Shown here one piece after another: positions 15,001-29,101 of a DNA stretch of 64,000 nt. Source of the DNA: Sitta carolinensis (lineage: Eukaryota; Chordata; Aves; Passeriformes; Sittidae). Numbering within the stretch: position 1 is the stretch's first letter; every line of letters starts with the position of its first letter. The notes under the pieces are model-generated. The model saw only the letters and a list, made by a program, of their open reading frames with translations, was not told where the DNA came from and searched no databases. Where the stretch lies: assembly GCA_032173965.1 (NCBI GenBank), contig CM063287.1, positions 8,437,859 to 8,501,858 on the forward strand, read 5' to 3'. The translations under genes were made by a program, and so were the position numbers.

Positions 15001-18000
15001 GTGTCACTGTAATGGGTTAAAATTCTCAAAACTATCACCGTACTATCAGTAAAGATCAATTCTCGTCCTCAGCAATAGCCACATTCCTCCTCAGAGATGT
15101 TTTTGGTTTTGAAAATTAAGAAAAACAAGATCCTTCCTTTTTAAAATTTCGAGTTGTGCTACTTTAACAAAACAATCTTCAACATAACAGGATTTCCCTT
15201 TTAGATTTGAGATTATATGAATATGTTCAGATTATTTCCTGTTTAAAAAACATGGTTCCTGTGGCCTCTCTGTGTTCAACTGAACACCGCTACGAAAACA
15301 AAGTTTAAATCATTCCATTTTAACAGGTACAAGAAACATCTTCAATCTCTACAATTTCCTAGCTTCCTGAAGCATCCAAAAGTTTATGCTCCTCTTAAAT
15401 GTGTTAAAGTTTTATTTTATTTGCTACATCTTTAAATTTCCAGGGATACTGCTGGGATGCCTGGCGGGATGTCATGTTATGCACTAAATGTGATACAGCC
15501 TATTACAGAAGAAATTGGCATTGCACTTTCTCAGAGGAACTTTGCTTCTATTCTGTTTTATTCACTTTGATCTTAAAAAGAATTCTTCACTCTCTGAAGT
15601 TTGAAGCCTGTGCTTTTGTTTATTCTCTCACAGAGCTTCAATGAACACTCCAGGTATAAAACAGTTATTCCTGTCAATGAAGAAAGTGTTTAGAGAGGCA
15701 TTGATGCTGTATGCTGGCAGCTTAATGCTGGGCCCTTCACTTACAACAGATTCACATTGGGCACTATGGCCTCCTAAAACCTTAGATGCAAAAGGAAGGG
15801 CACAATACCAAGTGCAGTTCCTGCAAGTTTAGCTCTGATTCAGCACCTCTTCGCTGGGGACATGTGTTACATTTCATCTTCCTTCATGCAGCTGCCAGCT
15901 GGTGTGTGCTGTGCTGTTCTACCCTCTGTAGGCGAAGCACAGAGCTCAGTACTAAATACTTCTGGTCTAGAGACAGGACCACTGCTTGCTGTGTCAAACT
16001 GGCAGCTCGTATTTTAGTGAGCAGAGGAAGAATGACTCCCCTGGTATTCTGGTGGCCAGAAACAAAGAGAACTCAAGCAAATGCATTAAAAGAACACTTA
16101 AATATAAGCCTGCATCCATTTAATAAGTACCCTAATTTACAAACATGCAGGAGCAGAAGAGTCATTTACACATCAGTCATATCTGTGCCAGAACCTCAGG
16201 ACTTGCTCAAAGTCAAAGCTATTTTAAGTTGCTTAATATCAGAAGTAGCTGAAGGCACTAACTGCCAAACTAAACCTCTCAGTATTGTCTCAAATGCCCT
16301 CTTAGTCAGGCCTTATTGTTGCTGGACGAATCAAAAGCTCTTCAAAGTTATAAAGCATCATGATCTTAGTTACATACAGTGAGATACATAAAGCAGAATG
16401 AACTCAAAAAAAAGAAAATCTTACCATAGTGGCCAATAGCAAGACATAAACCCCTCAGTTTATTGCTAATGGTTGCAGGGGGAGACAAGACAAAATGTAT
16501 TTCTGTGAGCAGGTTAAAAAGCTGCACAGAATGTAGAATTCAAGAAGCTGAAAATGTAGGAGGTAGTATTGATGACTGAGATCTGTCTGCTTGAAGCACA
16601 AAGAAACATCCCACCCTATACAACTGCCTGAAAATGAATTCAAATTTGAAAAGAAGAAGCAAGGAAGAGGATAGGGAACCTTTGAAGGAACTTGGCTGTT
16701 CTGATCCTTCAGGCACTTGGAAGCTGTGTGTGTTTTTGCTGCAGGGGGTTGTCCTGTAGAAGCTGACAGATCGGCTCACACACAGGGGCTGCCAGAATAC
16801 TAAGGATCAGTACTTCAGTTTTATTCTTGTTTTTGATTTGCATTCAGGTTATTAAACTCCTAGATGCCAAATAAGAAGTCAGTCACTTGTTTCTCAAAAC
16901 CTGTTGTAACAAAACAATCAACATTTGTCACTATATGACTCACCTCTTTACTTCCATTTAATTCCTGTGAGAAACACAGCATATACTGCCTTGGCACAGT
17001 GTGTGATGCTAACTGAGAACAGACTGAGTAGATCTAACAGCTATATTTGGATAAAGATTGGGAGAAGAGATATTATTAGTCATACCACACATGATGTAAA
17101 GAGCTGTGTAACCTTCTAGTTACACCAATTACACATCCTATTAAAAAGCCACATCCACTCTTTCACTATCATCTGTATAGGTGGTGTAACAAAGAGCAGT
17201 CATGCTTCTAACGAGCTAATCTGACAAGTCCACAATATTGCTTTTTTTTATTGTTTAATGAAGGCTTAAAAATTTTTACATCAGACAATGTGGAGGTGGG
17301 GCAGGAAATGATCTTCCAAATAGGAACACGTGTATTCACACTGCTTCTCAAAACAGCCCCCAAAGCCTTGTCTAAGGCATTTCCCTAAGCATTGCCTATA
17401 TGCTTGCTTTCATTTCACAGCTCAAAGTCTTTTACATTTGGCTTATTTTCATCACCTGAGTCTAGTTAGCTTGGCAGGAAGGGTTATCATCTGTCTGTCT
17501 TCTTCCTTGAAGAGACTGATACTATGCATGAAAAGCAGCCTTGTGAGTGATGTCAAGTGTAAGGGAAATTTTTGTTGTTAGTCAAGGTGGCATCATTCCA
17601 GCCTGGCTTGGCACTCCTGAGACTGAGGTAAGCTGGCTGGTGTGAGTGCCCCTAGCCCTTCTGCTGTTGGAGTACAGATTTCAGCACAGGGTGTCCTGAG
17701 TTGTAAGTGCTTTACTGTTCATCCCACAAAATCTCTGTGCTGCTGTGACACTGTGATTCCTGGTACCCAAGAGAGGTAGATTAGAGCTATTTTGGGCGCT
17801 CTCACATGTATTGTAATCTCCCTTCCTAGCTACAGATGAAGCAGAGCCTGAGAGGCCACTTCAGAGTATCTTTGCAGCTTGCCAGTGCAGCTCTGTGTAG
17901 TATAAATGGAATCTCTTCAAGGCGTCAGTGGCATATTTCGCACATGCCATGAGTGTTCATTTAAGGTAGTTCTTGCTGTCTTATTAAAAACGAAAAGCCA

Positions 18001-21000
18001 AAGCAAAGCAACAAAAGAAATGCCACAGAAAGGAGAAAAAACCCCGGAACATTAAAGCCCAATTGTGTATTGAGAACAATGAGACATATTGTTGGGCAAA
18101 TGGTAGCTGCAAAATGGAAGTATTCCTTAGGTTTGGTTAGTATACATGCAAGGACATTAGTTTTAGGTTTCCTGCAGTCTGGTCTTTACATCTAATTGGT
18201 CTTGCTCAGCTCTTTTATCTGACACAGAAAGGTATAAAAGCCATAGGATTCTTGCTTTCTGGTATGGGTTTTCTAGGCTGTTTCTTTCATTGTTTATGTT
18301 TTGTGCCTTCTGGCAATATGTCAAATGAAATGGTGAATTTCTGACTGATGACTTATCCCAGTGGGTCTTATTCATTTTCTGTGCATTTTTTCCTTGCCTA
18401 AAGTTTACTACTGTTTTCTAAGAAAAAGCATTATTTTCCCTTTGGAGCTCTCACACATTTATTGTGGGGACAGGGATGGCAAGTGACTCATTGAGGAAAA
18501 AATAATATAAATTTCCTTAATTAACTTTCTTATTGTGGGAGAGGAAGATACGTCTTTGGTACAGAAGTAACTGCTTGGATTCATGTGGGCATTCAGCAAC
18601 TGTTCTGTGGTGGGGTATCAAAGCATGTCTCTCCTTTCACTAGGTCATGCTCCTGTGTATAAAGCATGGAAGTTTTGCAGGCACTTAGAATGACTCTGAG
18701 AGTTTGTTGGAATCTTCTGTGCAAAAAAATACCCACATAAATATAATGGAGGGAGATTTAAATGCTGTTTTCTCTATAGAGGAAACATACCATGTTTTCT
18801 AGTGTTCCTTAGTATCTGTCCAATCCTTTTCTTGTAAAAACACTTTGTAGTCTCTGATTTTCTGATTATGGAAAAGAACATTTTCTTTTAATTCTTCTGT
18901 TTCAGAGATCTTCAAGAGGAGAGGGTATTCATTCCCTGTGCTTTTTCACATTTCTAGTGCTAGTGAATATCTCATTCTCTGAAATTATGTTCTTAAATGA
19001 GAAGCATAAAATATAAATTGTTGCTTTTGGGGCTGAGGCCAGGATGGAGTCAGGCATAGCTCAAGTAACGCTGCAGGCTATATTAACAGCTTCTCATTTG
19101 TGCAGGCCTTCCTATGTATTTTTGTGTGCCTTGTAAATTAGGAGTTCCTTGGGGGTAGGAAAACTCTGTCCATCCATCTGTTTACACAAGCATTCTCATT
19201 AGTATTTGAACACTCATCCACTCAAATGCTGCCTGATCCCTCTCTCTTCCCTTTGGAGTGGAGTTGAGGGGCTTGGCTGGCAACATGTGCAGTTCTCAAG
19301 GTGGTGCAGCAGCTGCTCTTTGTACACTGCCTCCCAGGGCTGCTGCTAAGCAGTATTTACTGTGAGCCCAGGGCAGGCGAGGGTTTTTGGGCACAGCTGT
19401 CGCTGTGGTGCTATATATTCACCCAGGGTACAGAGCTGCTCACAGCAGAGCGTAGTAAGAATTCTCTGTAGTGTGTTGAAAGTAACATGTGATACTTCCA
19501 GCTTGCCAACTCGCTTTAAGCTGGGGAAGTCAGATGTCTGTCTTGAAGGAAATTTGTGAGGACTGAAAATTCACATCTCCGAAGCAGCACATATCCCTCT
19601 GCTTTTCTGAGAGGGGTGAGATGTTTGGCTTTTCAAGATGAAATCTGTGCTTGGGCTTGAGGCCCAAAAAGAACCACTATTAAAATTAGACATGTTGGTG
19701 GTACCCTGGATTGGATTTTGTAAATCAATTGACAGAAATAGCTGTACCCTGAAACTCTGATGAATGTCTCTCTGTAGCATTAAATAAAGGCATTTGCAGC
19801 ACCTAGCAACTAAAAGCTATGTTGTAATCCAGAGCAAGTGAGTTAAGACTATTACAAAGGTTTTCTGAAATCATTCTGTATAGAAATTGCCCATAGATTT
19901 GTTTTAGGAAAAAAAAAAAGATGAGTGGTCAAATTGAAAAATGCATATTTATCCCTGACACTAGTATATTTCTCTGCATTTGTTACTACTGTTAATAGAA
20001 GAGAGACTGACAGCGAAGAAAAGAAAATAAAAAGAACAAAGTAGAGTTTGCTGTGTAGACAGATCTAGATTTCCAGTCTAATTCTAAGGTTTAATTAACA
20101 TCTGTCCTTCAAAAATGTTTTTAAAAATATTTTTAAATAGAAAATATTTACCAAAGATTTTACCAAGACACAGTGAGCTCTTCTCTGTTTGTGATTATAT
20201 TTAGTAAATGTTTTAGTAGATCAGAGAGACTTTTCAAAGGAAAATACCAACAGATAAAAGATAAACGCTTTGCATTCCATTCCTTTCAGCTGGATCTTTA
20301 GAAACGGGAAAAGATAGTCTTGAATGTGCTTTGACACTTCAGATCTGTGTGCCCTGTATCTCCATCTGTACGCTGGTATTTTGTTCACAACAATTACTGA
20401 CTGTTCCCAATGTCTGCTGGAAATGCATGCTGTGGCTTCACTTGGAACTCTGAGATGTCTCTTGGGTTCTAACTAAAATACAAGTAATTCTGTACTTTGA
20501 TTTTCATGTTTCATTACAGATTATGCATCCAGTCTTTAATAATGTGTTCTGTATAGAATTCTACAAGACAAAATAATCTAGTGTCATTTTAACCAGTGGA
20601 AAGATCATGAGAAGAAGTAACTCTTTCCTGATACTTACTACTTGTCTGAACTGCAGATACAAAAAAAATTAGATCCATCTTTTATACTCGTGAGTCTTGC
20701 TGTCTATGAAGTAAGGATAAGCTGATTTTTAGAGGTAAAGTGACATCAGTGGAGTGCTGTCCCCTGAAATAGGAATTGAAAAAATAGAATTGTATGAATG
20801 AATCCCACTCAGAATTTGCTATCCTTATACTTCATTGAAGAAGTTTAATCCCTTTCATTTCTTTTTAAAATAATGACTGACTGAGCCATGATTGAGGCTG
20901 TTTCCTTGTCTTTCACAGTATGGTTCTCCTGGAGCTCTTTACCTCAGGAACAGTGTTGAAAAGTTAGAAAGTCACGTAAATCACAAATTCAGAGTTACTG

Positions 21001-23709
21001 AGGACTTTTTGTTTGAGAGATTCTTCTGATGAATGCTTTTTCATTTAGGTCAGGTTTTCTCAAAGTATTAGGCAGAAAATATCCCATTAGAGGAAGCGAA
21101 ATTAGGTTACTAATTACAACCATCCCCTCCCTCTAAACTGACTCTAGTTCTAGGAGGGTTGTAGTTGCTGTGTCTTTATTTTAAGGTATAGCATCTACAT
21201 GTGGGGCTGCTAAAAGCAGTAGTCAGGGAAAGTGAGGGTTTGTTGGAGCTGTGTTAAACTAGCTCAGGTCCAGAGTGCATCATCCTGTCTGTGGAAGCTC
21301 AGCTTCTCTGGGCTTATTTTGTTTGAGGCATCACTGGGAGTGGAAGGAGAGATAGATGTGTTGAGTAAGAATACTCACATTAGGGCAGATGTTTGACTTT
21401 CAGGAACTGGGTTGATGCTCAAAAACCAGTCATTTTCTTTTTGACAAGACAAAGGTGTATGTGGGGGAGAATGTCCCAGAATTTGGAACCAGCATCGTGC
21501 AGTTAATATTCTGTGGCAAGAACTTGTATGTTTCATGAGGAGATTAAAAGTGGTGTCTTAGAAAATTGATGTGTAAAGATTGTTTATTTAGAAAATGATA
21601 ATTTTAAAAAGACTGAAGTGTCCTACTTGATGAAGTCAAGTCTTACTGACTCATTTGTCTGAGTTTGGCTTTGGTTTGCTTTTTGCCCTTTCTTTACCTT
21701 ATAGTCAATTGCTGATTCTGCTTCTTGGCATATTTATGGGACTGAGCAGGGAAGGGTCTTTGAGTAACTACACAAGTACATGTGGGTGTGCAAATAATCC
21801 ATATTCTTTATGGGCTTTTGGATTCTGTGTACTTGGCACAATGCAAGTCAATAAAATGCATAGAAGCTAAGATTTGTATAACAGGTAAGGAAAACTATGC
21901 TTGTAACACAAATCCTTTGTTTTTTTGTTTTCTTGTGAGGGTGCATTAGACTGCAGAATAAAACTCTATCTTTGAAACTACCACAAAATATTTTTCCCAT
22001 CCCTTTATTCCTTAACACCAGGAAAATACATTGGGGAACAGTACTGCCATTATCAGTCAACGCTACATACATGAGAACATTGTATCTGTGGCTGTCCTTC
22101 ACTCAGAAAACAAGAATTCATTGCTTCTACCTGAAATGCAAATGTATTAAAACTTGTCTCTTCCAGTCAAATCAGTTTTGGGAATTACTTACAGTGCCTA
22201 ATTCCAAAGTAATCTTTACTTTTAAGTGTTCTGAGTATCGAGGGTGGTGTGTGTTCTAGCACTCTGATACTAGAGCTAGTGTTCTTGTAAACTGACACTT
22301 CCTATTGTCAGACTACACTGGCAGTTGGACTTCTGGCCTCAATACTGAGCACCTTTAACAGTGTGTTGAGAAAGGTTTTTGGTTTTTTTTCCTTTTTGTG
22401 CTTATTTGTCTTTGCCAGTAAAGTGCGTAAACAAACAGTCTAGGGAATTGTTTTGGAAGGAGGGTTTTTTTGAGTACGTATATATTTATAAGTGTTTTGA
22501 GGTTGTGTTAAGGAAGGCAAGTTAAGGAATTTCACTTAACACTTAGAAGTGTTTTAATTTGTGTTGGGTTTTGGTTTGCTTAGAAATTTAACTTCATGGT
22601 TTCAGCCTGGCTGAATTCACAGGGGATTTCTGGCTCATAATCAAACACATCTTTCTTTTATGTTTGCTGTTCTGAAGGAACAGAAGTTTTGAATGCAGCC
22701 TTTGTTGTAGCATTTTAGATTATCCTTGGATTTTTTACTAAGGAATGTAAGGAAGTGAGTCTCTTAGAGCAAGGACCTGTTGCTTGTATCCATGCTCTTT
22801 ATGTATGGGTGCTGAAAGCAGAGGACAACTCTGGTGTGTTCATTAAAATTTCTCTGGCTGATGGTATGTGAAGGCTTTTCTAATTTAGTACTGTACTGGT
22901 GTCATCCATACGGAAGCTGAGAGGGCTGTGTAAAATTGAGATCAGGGTGCTGTCCATTCAGAGACGATGCAGTTCACAAACTACCTGGAGCTAAAAAAAT
23001 GTGTTGCCTCAGTGAACAAACAGAGCTTCTGAACTGTTGTGTCAGTTGTTTGGTTTGTGGCTGCAGCACTGTGGCTTCTTATTTCTGAGAGTGCAGGTCT
23101 TTTGGAGTGTGAGTTCCAACAGGCTGGTGAGATGGGTATGTAGCAATCTGTGTTGGTAATGGAGCTGCAGTTCTATATGAATAAGGTTAAGCAGAATGAT
23201 TTCCTTTAAAGCTTGCTATGAAAGAAACAGAGTGTGCCCCAGGCCACTCACACACATTCATTTTCCGTCCACTCAATAAAATGAATTAATTTGGGGAAAA
23301 AGGTTTTAGGAGGAAAAATACAATAAAATCATGCAGTGGATAATGGTTCATTAGTTTTCTGCTGCTGAGTAACGTCTCTATATACTGCTGCTGTATAGAG
23401 ATAATTAGCCCTTTGAGATAGTGATAATAGGTGGTAAGGGAACCACTACACTGGACTTAACCTCTCAAAATGGAAGTAAGAACAAGTAGATGGTGTCCTG
23501 CACCTTTGCAGAAGTGTCAGTTAACTTTAATTTGTTTAATTTCCATAAATTTTGATTTTTCACCCATACAATACAACTGTTGTTGTATCTCTTAGTGTAC
23601 TTTTTGCTGTATCTATTCTGTACTACAATTCTGAGGGAGCTCTTCAGCTGTTTTGGATACAGAATGACTTACCAGGATACGACTTTTTCTTTTGTTTTTT
23701 CCCACACAG
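1..23709 (+). other. LDB3: Upstream intronic sequence, no coding exon recognised
   Basis: This AT-rich stretch precedes the acceptor at 23708-23709. I looked for a first coding exon with a Trp-Gly-Phe PDZ loop and an ATG and did not find one, so most or all of this is the 3' part of a large intron. Open frames here, the longest at 15786-16382, lack splice context and family resemblance. It holds a T/G-rich tract near 9999-10040, short poly-T runs near 5018-5031, 10571-10587 and 14666-14682, an AAC repeat near 4781-4796 and a small hairpin at 23375-23401. I see no tRNA, CpG island or recognisable transposon. An untranslated exon or internal promoter cannot be excluded by eye. Confidence 0.75.
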
Positions 23710-23861
23710 ATCACCCCTGGCAGCAAGGCAGCACAGTCACAGATGAACCAGGGGGACCTTGTCGTGGCCATTGATGGAGTCAACACTGACAGCATGACCC
23801 ACCTGGAGGCCCAGAACAAGATCAAATCTGCCAGCCACAACCTGAGCCTCACTCTGCAGAA
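23710..23861 (+). CDS. LDB3: LDB3 exon: second half of PDZ domain
   Basis: The 152-nt exon lies between a pyrimidine-rich acceptor (ccacacag) and a gtatgt donor. It begins with a whole codon and ends two bases into a Lys codon. It encodes 50 residues, starting ITPGSKAAQ, through [13 protein letters not shown], to SLTLQ. These are the later strands and second helix of the PDZ domain, corresponding to residues 32-82 of human LDB3. Compared with the human protein as I remember it, only a few positions differ, for example Met-Asn for Leu-Ser after SQ, and His for Tyr near the end. The PDZ domain anchors the protein to the C-terminus of alpha-actinin-2 and also binds FATZ/myotilin-type ligands. 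The carboxylate-binding loop is encoded by the preceding exon, which is not seen here. The exon is shared by all PDZ-containing isoforms. Confidence 0.96.
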
Positions 23862-26800
23862 GTATGTTGGTATAACTTAAGCTTCTTGCATTCCTAAGGA
23901 CAACCTATGAAACTTGTGACTGAAAGTTGCAAGTGTTTTATCCCTGTCTGTTAGATTTATTTGAAGTGTTCATGGCATAGATATGAGATGAAAAGCCAAA
24001 ATCTGCTCTGATTCTTGTAGAAGTCAGCATGAATTCCTATAGAAATCAAATGGTTATGTTGATTGTACCTGTGTGGGATTTAGCCTATTGAATACAAGCA
24101 TAATCTCATATCTATTCAAGCTTCTGTTAAATGAATCCAACAGTGATGTTTCCTTTGGTGATTCTCATGTGGGCAACACAGTTTAGTTTGGCTAATTTCT
24201 GAACAACTGTTTTAGAGACAGCAAACAGAACAAGTGTTATGAGCGCATGGGAGGAACATTGCATGGGAGAAATTAATGAGAATTCGTGCTAATGGGTTGG
24301 CACCTGTGAGTTTGAAAGTCTGCTCTGCATCTGAGTAAATAAGAAAAGTGTAGCCCAAGTGCAGGAAAGGGAGGCAGTAGGAGATGGAGAGAGCAGGATT
24401 TATCATAGAGATGTGATTAATGTGATTGCCATTAAGAATGCAGTTAATAGGTATTTTAGCTTCTGCTGAATAATGTTGCTTCCAAGGAAACTTGTTCTCA
24501 AGTTAGATAACCTTGCACAGAGGGTTTCTGTAATAAATGCATTAATATTTAAAGCTCCAAAATTATATAAAGAGAAGTAGCTGCTAATTTTATTGCATTG
24601 TGAAGAAGATAATTTTTGTACAGGGTAGGCAAAGACAAGTACAGAAAGCAGACTGTAATGTAGAAGTACAATTTCTGAGAATATACCAAACAATCTCATA
24701 CATGAATGTGCAGTAGAGACAACCAGTATCAGGAACAGACTAATAGCTAAAAAATAAGGAGTTTAGATGAAGTTTCCAAGACCAGGACAGGGTACTATAA
24801 AGCACAATGTGTGGCTGATTTTCCCCCAGGGCTTTAAGTTTGTCTTCAAGTGTTCCAGATGCAGTAGAAAATCACTACCTTGATGCATGTAGTTGAATTC
24901 TCATCCTATCACCCACTCCAACTTCTTTTTCTTCATGCTGATAGTGTTATAACAAAGATATGTATATTTTTTACAAAGATTTAGATTGTTTTAAATATTT
25001 TTTATTTGAAAGTTAAGAAAAATCCTTTCTGTTTGTTTTAGAATGTCTGTCTGCTTTTCTGTTGAACCTCTGGTTTTTTGCCTTGAGAGAAAACATTTCT
25101 TACTGTGCTTTCTGTTGGTGCACATTGGGTATTAATTTTCCTGAATATTGAACCTGAAAAGTTCTCCAGTGTCTGCCTCTATGGCCTGGCATAAATGTTT
25201 AAAACTACAAACCAACAGCTCTTCTTACTCACAGATGGAGGATTTCCAAATTCTTGACTAACAAATCCAGATTATTCTAATACATAGCACAGAGACAAAT
25301 CACTTAAAACAGTAATTTTCATCAAGTGTTGCCAGGGATATTTCATTTGAGTAATCATTGTGCTTTTTTTATTTGCTGACCTCTAAATTACAACACCAGC
25401 AATTCTAGCAGCCACATCATTAAAAAAAACCAAACATACACACGAAAAAGACCAAACTAGTAGAAGTACCTTTTTTAATTTCTTTCATCTCTGTTTATTG
25501 TTTCTTCTATTTTTTAAGGTGGTGTGCCCTGTCTCTTGATTTTAAAGCAATAATATGTAGTTCAGATACTCAAGTTATATGGATAAAGAACAACCAAAGA
25601 AAGCAGTAATGGAATTTTCCACAGACTGAAATATGCATAGATAATAGATGTAGATGAACTACACTCCGTTTTGAAAAGAAGGAAAATGGCATCAAGTAAA
25701 ATGAAATACTAGTAAACATAAATAGATCATAAACCAGCTTTTTTTAGCAAGTGAAAACTTTCTCAGATCATGTTTGTGCTCTGAACTTATACAATTAATG
25801 GAGTCTCCTCTTTAGCTGCTTTATGATGTGAGCTATTAGTTTGCCTTGGTGACCCATTCAGCCTCATTAGGAAAACCCAATGAAAAGGACTGAAAAAGTA
25901 GATTTTTTTAATACTTTTTTTTTTCTTAGATGACATGGGGCTATTGAAAAAAAGTTGTGCTGTGAGGCATTAAGCTGGCTTTGCTTTGCACAATTCAGAA
26001 TTTATGGAAGCTAAACCCTAGCAGCAAGTGATATTGGCCCACTGATATATAAATAGAACCCTATTAAAGATCCAATGTCTTGAACCAAAGGCATCTCCAC
26101 TATATTCAGGAAGTTATATTAATCTTTCCTTAAAAAATAATTTCTTCCCTGGACACAAATGGGTTAATTTACCCAAGGACAAAAAGATTGTCAGTTTAGT
26201 CACCTGCCCAATGTTTACTGTGTAATATCCTTTTTCCAGAAAAAGAAATTTTACAAATATTGGCTTAGTGAAAAGAGTAACAGTTAACACAAAAAGAAGG
26301 TAACAGTGACAAGGGATAGTAACTTTCAACCAAATAAGAACAAGACAGAAGAGAGGCAAAATCTCCTGGGACGTGGTTACCAGGAAAATGACTGTGCTAA
26401 GAGATCACTTTGACTTTTTTTAGACATGGCTTGCAGCAATGAAACTGGAGCGGAGTGTTCCACTACTATGGAAAAACCGCCCTAGTTGCCATGAAGAGCA
26501 CAGAGACGGAAGTGCTCACTTATCCTGTTTGTATAAAAGTTTGGAAACATTGGAAATCCTTTCCAATGGAAAAGGCACATATGAGCATTTGGAGATTGAC
26601 TGTTGTGACAGGAAAACTTAAGCTCTAAATTGTGATGATACTGGACATGTATGTGAAGTAGTCACATGGCTCTACAGAGTATTTTCAAGGTCATGAAATG
26701 CCTTACCAGGCAACCTGTGGTTTGCTTTCACTGTTGCAGCACTGGAAGTAGAACTGATCTTGCTTGTTTAATCTGTAAGGCCATGGTAGAAGCAGTGGCA

Positions 26801-29054
26801 TGTGAAATCTCGATGTAAATGCTCTAAGATAGAAAGCTTTTTATTTTTCTATTGGTTCTTGGCTCTCAAGAGCAATGGCCTTTCCCTTTATTGATAATGG
26901 CCATGAAGGCTTCATAAGCATCATTTATAACCTGACAGTTAAGACAGTGTTTGCTGCTACTCACTTTTATTATAACACTTAATTCCCTCTGGGCTTTTTT
27001 CAAGGTGGGGAACTGGTTATTGTTTTAATTTGGCTGTCAAGAAAAGCTGTACACGGTGTCAGCTCTTGTGCAGGACATCCAACTGCAAGGCATCAATCAT
27101 AGGTAAAAGGGAAGTGATAAGAGCCCCCATTCATACTTGCCTGCCTAAACCATGGGATGCTGTGATTTCCTGTATTAACTTAATTTTAATTCAAGTAGCA
27201 CCTGCACTGTTCAAGGCACACTAACATAGATCTGCCATCAATATTCAGTGCTAGCCTGGTGGAATTCTGCATGTTTCAGTCATGGGTTCAGGAATTTGTG
27301 GATGTCAGGTGTTTTCTGACAACTTCCTTCCCTAAACTCCCTTTTCAATTTGTTTCTGTCACCTCACCCATGCTATGTTTTCACATAAACCCACAAAATT
27401 AGACTGGAAGTCTCACCAGCTATTCCAAAGGTTTGATCAGGCAGCCAGAACTTGTTAGTGGCTTGAGCTGCATTGTCTGGCTGCCTATTTCTCTAGGGCC
27501 TGCAGTGTGTCTCCCTTTGCTGCTTCTGGGAAGCTAAAAAATACAGACGGGCAAGTGCCAGGAAGTTGAAGTATTTGGACTGTGCCTGGAGAAAGGGACC
27601 TGTAATCCAGTGATGTGGGAATGTCTGGGGCCCTCCAGACTAGAATTGCTTCCTTAAGTTTAGGGGACAAAATACATCTAGGAAGTGATTTATTTTTTGC
27701 CAAAGAAAAGAGCAGGAGTGAGGGGAGAAAGAAAGAAGTGTCTTTGGCACTGTGCAGTATTACTCAGCAGAACTCCCGTGAGTCACTCAAGCAAACCAGG
27801 CTGATATTCTAAAATGTCACAAGCCTCTATAGATGCAGCTTCTTCCTTAGAAACCTGCATTGCTCTATGTGTACTGAGGAGGGATTGGTGCTGGTTCTGC
27901 TGGATCATGCTGTGGAAGGCCACAATTATACTCTATAATGGCCTGGGTTGGGGTGGAAAAAGACATTGCTTTTCTTTTAGTCTTTTTGTGACCTCCTGGA
28001 GTTCAGTTCTCAGTCATTTTTCAGTATCAGTTTCTAATCAGTTATTTGAGCTACACAGCTGCCCTCAGGCATTTTAATTCTAGGCCAGTCAAAGTTCATC
28101 TTTAACTGTCTGTCTGTCCATAGATATTAGGCCATAAACATCGGGTTGTGTACTATTCAGTTCACAGTGAAAAACAAAATGCATGCAAAGTCTATTTTGA
28201 TTTCATACAAATGGGTTTCTTTTTTAAATGCACAGTAAATGCAAAAAGTGAGCAGCATTATTTGTCAACATGCTTCACTGGAGCATCCACAACATTCATT
28301 TGATCATAACTCAAGTAATCTGATCAGCTTCCTTGGAAAGGATTCACCAAATGTACTGGCTTAGTTTTGGAAAGTGCTGTAACATGAGTGTCCCTCATTT
28401 CTGCGCACAAACATTCCTGTGTCACTCTGAGGCTCCTCTTCGGCGTCATTCTGTGCTGCTGGAGAGGAGCAGGAGTGGTGGAGACTTCTGTGCCTGGTGC
28501 ACATTGACAAAACTTCCCCCTCCCAGGGCATGCCAGTGATGCTACCCGCTGCTTCCAGTCACAATTGGCTGTCTTTTGCTGGAAAATCATGAGCTAAATA
28601 ATGCTTTTCACTACTGAAAGGGAAAGTGTCAGAGGAAAGGCTATGAGAGACTTATGGTAAATATTTAATAGCTTTCCTTTTTTGTGCAGCACCAAAAGAT
28701 GGCTGATCCTGCAGTATTTATTTCAGGCCTACTATAAATAAAGTATGTGGTGACAGCAAACTGCAAGCAAGGGGAACTCAGTGGTTATTGTAAACTGCTT
28801 TCTTTTGTCTGATGCTGGGTGTAGTAACTGATTCTGTGCATGTTTTAGGTCTGCTGATGGGCACTTTCAAATCAGAACCAGAATAGGGCTGTATTTATGC
28901 TCAGAAAAATTAAAAGATGGTATCTGTCCCAGTTCAGGGTAAATTGTATATATACAATATTGATGAAAGCATGGTCTGAACTAGTTGGACTATTCAAAAT
29001 ATTAAGCAGATTAGTAGTAAAAAGAACACAAATGATGGATATGATGTGCCATGC

Positions 29055-29101
29055 TAGTTATTCTAGCATGTTAGCTAGAATAACTAACTAGCTAGTTAGT
29101 T
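29055..29101. repeat. Compound inverted repeats / perfect 20-bp palindrome
   Basis: Two overlapping dyads are directly visible. A 13-bp arm at 29055-29067 (tagttattctagc) is matched by its exact reverse complement at 29074-29086 across a 6-nt loop. The sequence at 29082-29101 is a perfect 20-bp palindrome centred on AGCT (aactaactag and its complement). The two structures share 29082-29086, so they would compete if extruded. Either chance or a degraded mobile-element terminus could explain this. Confidence 0.9.

Noticed and set aside
15786..16382. 198-codon open frame in the upstream intron
   Set aside because: It is the longest open frame outside known exons, but the predicted protein has no recognisable domain, the composition looks random, and a frame this long is not surprising by chance across 64 kb and six frames.
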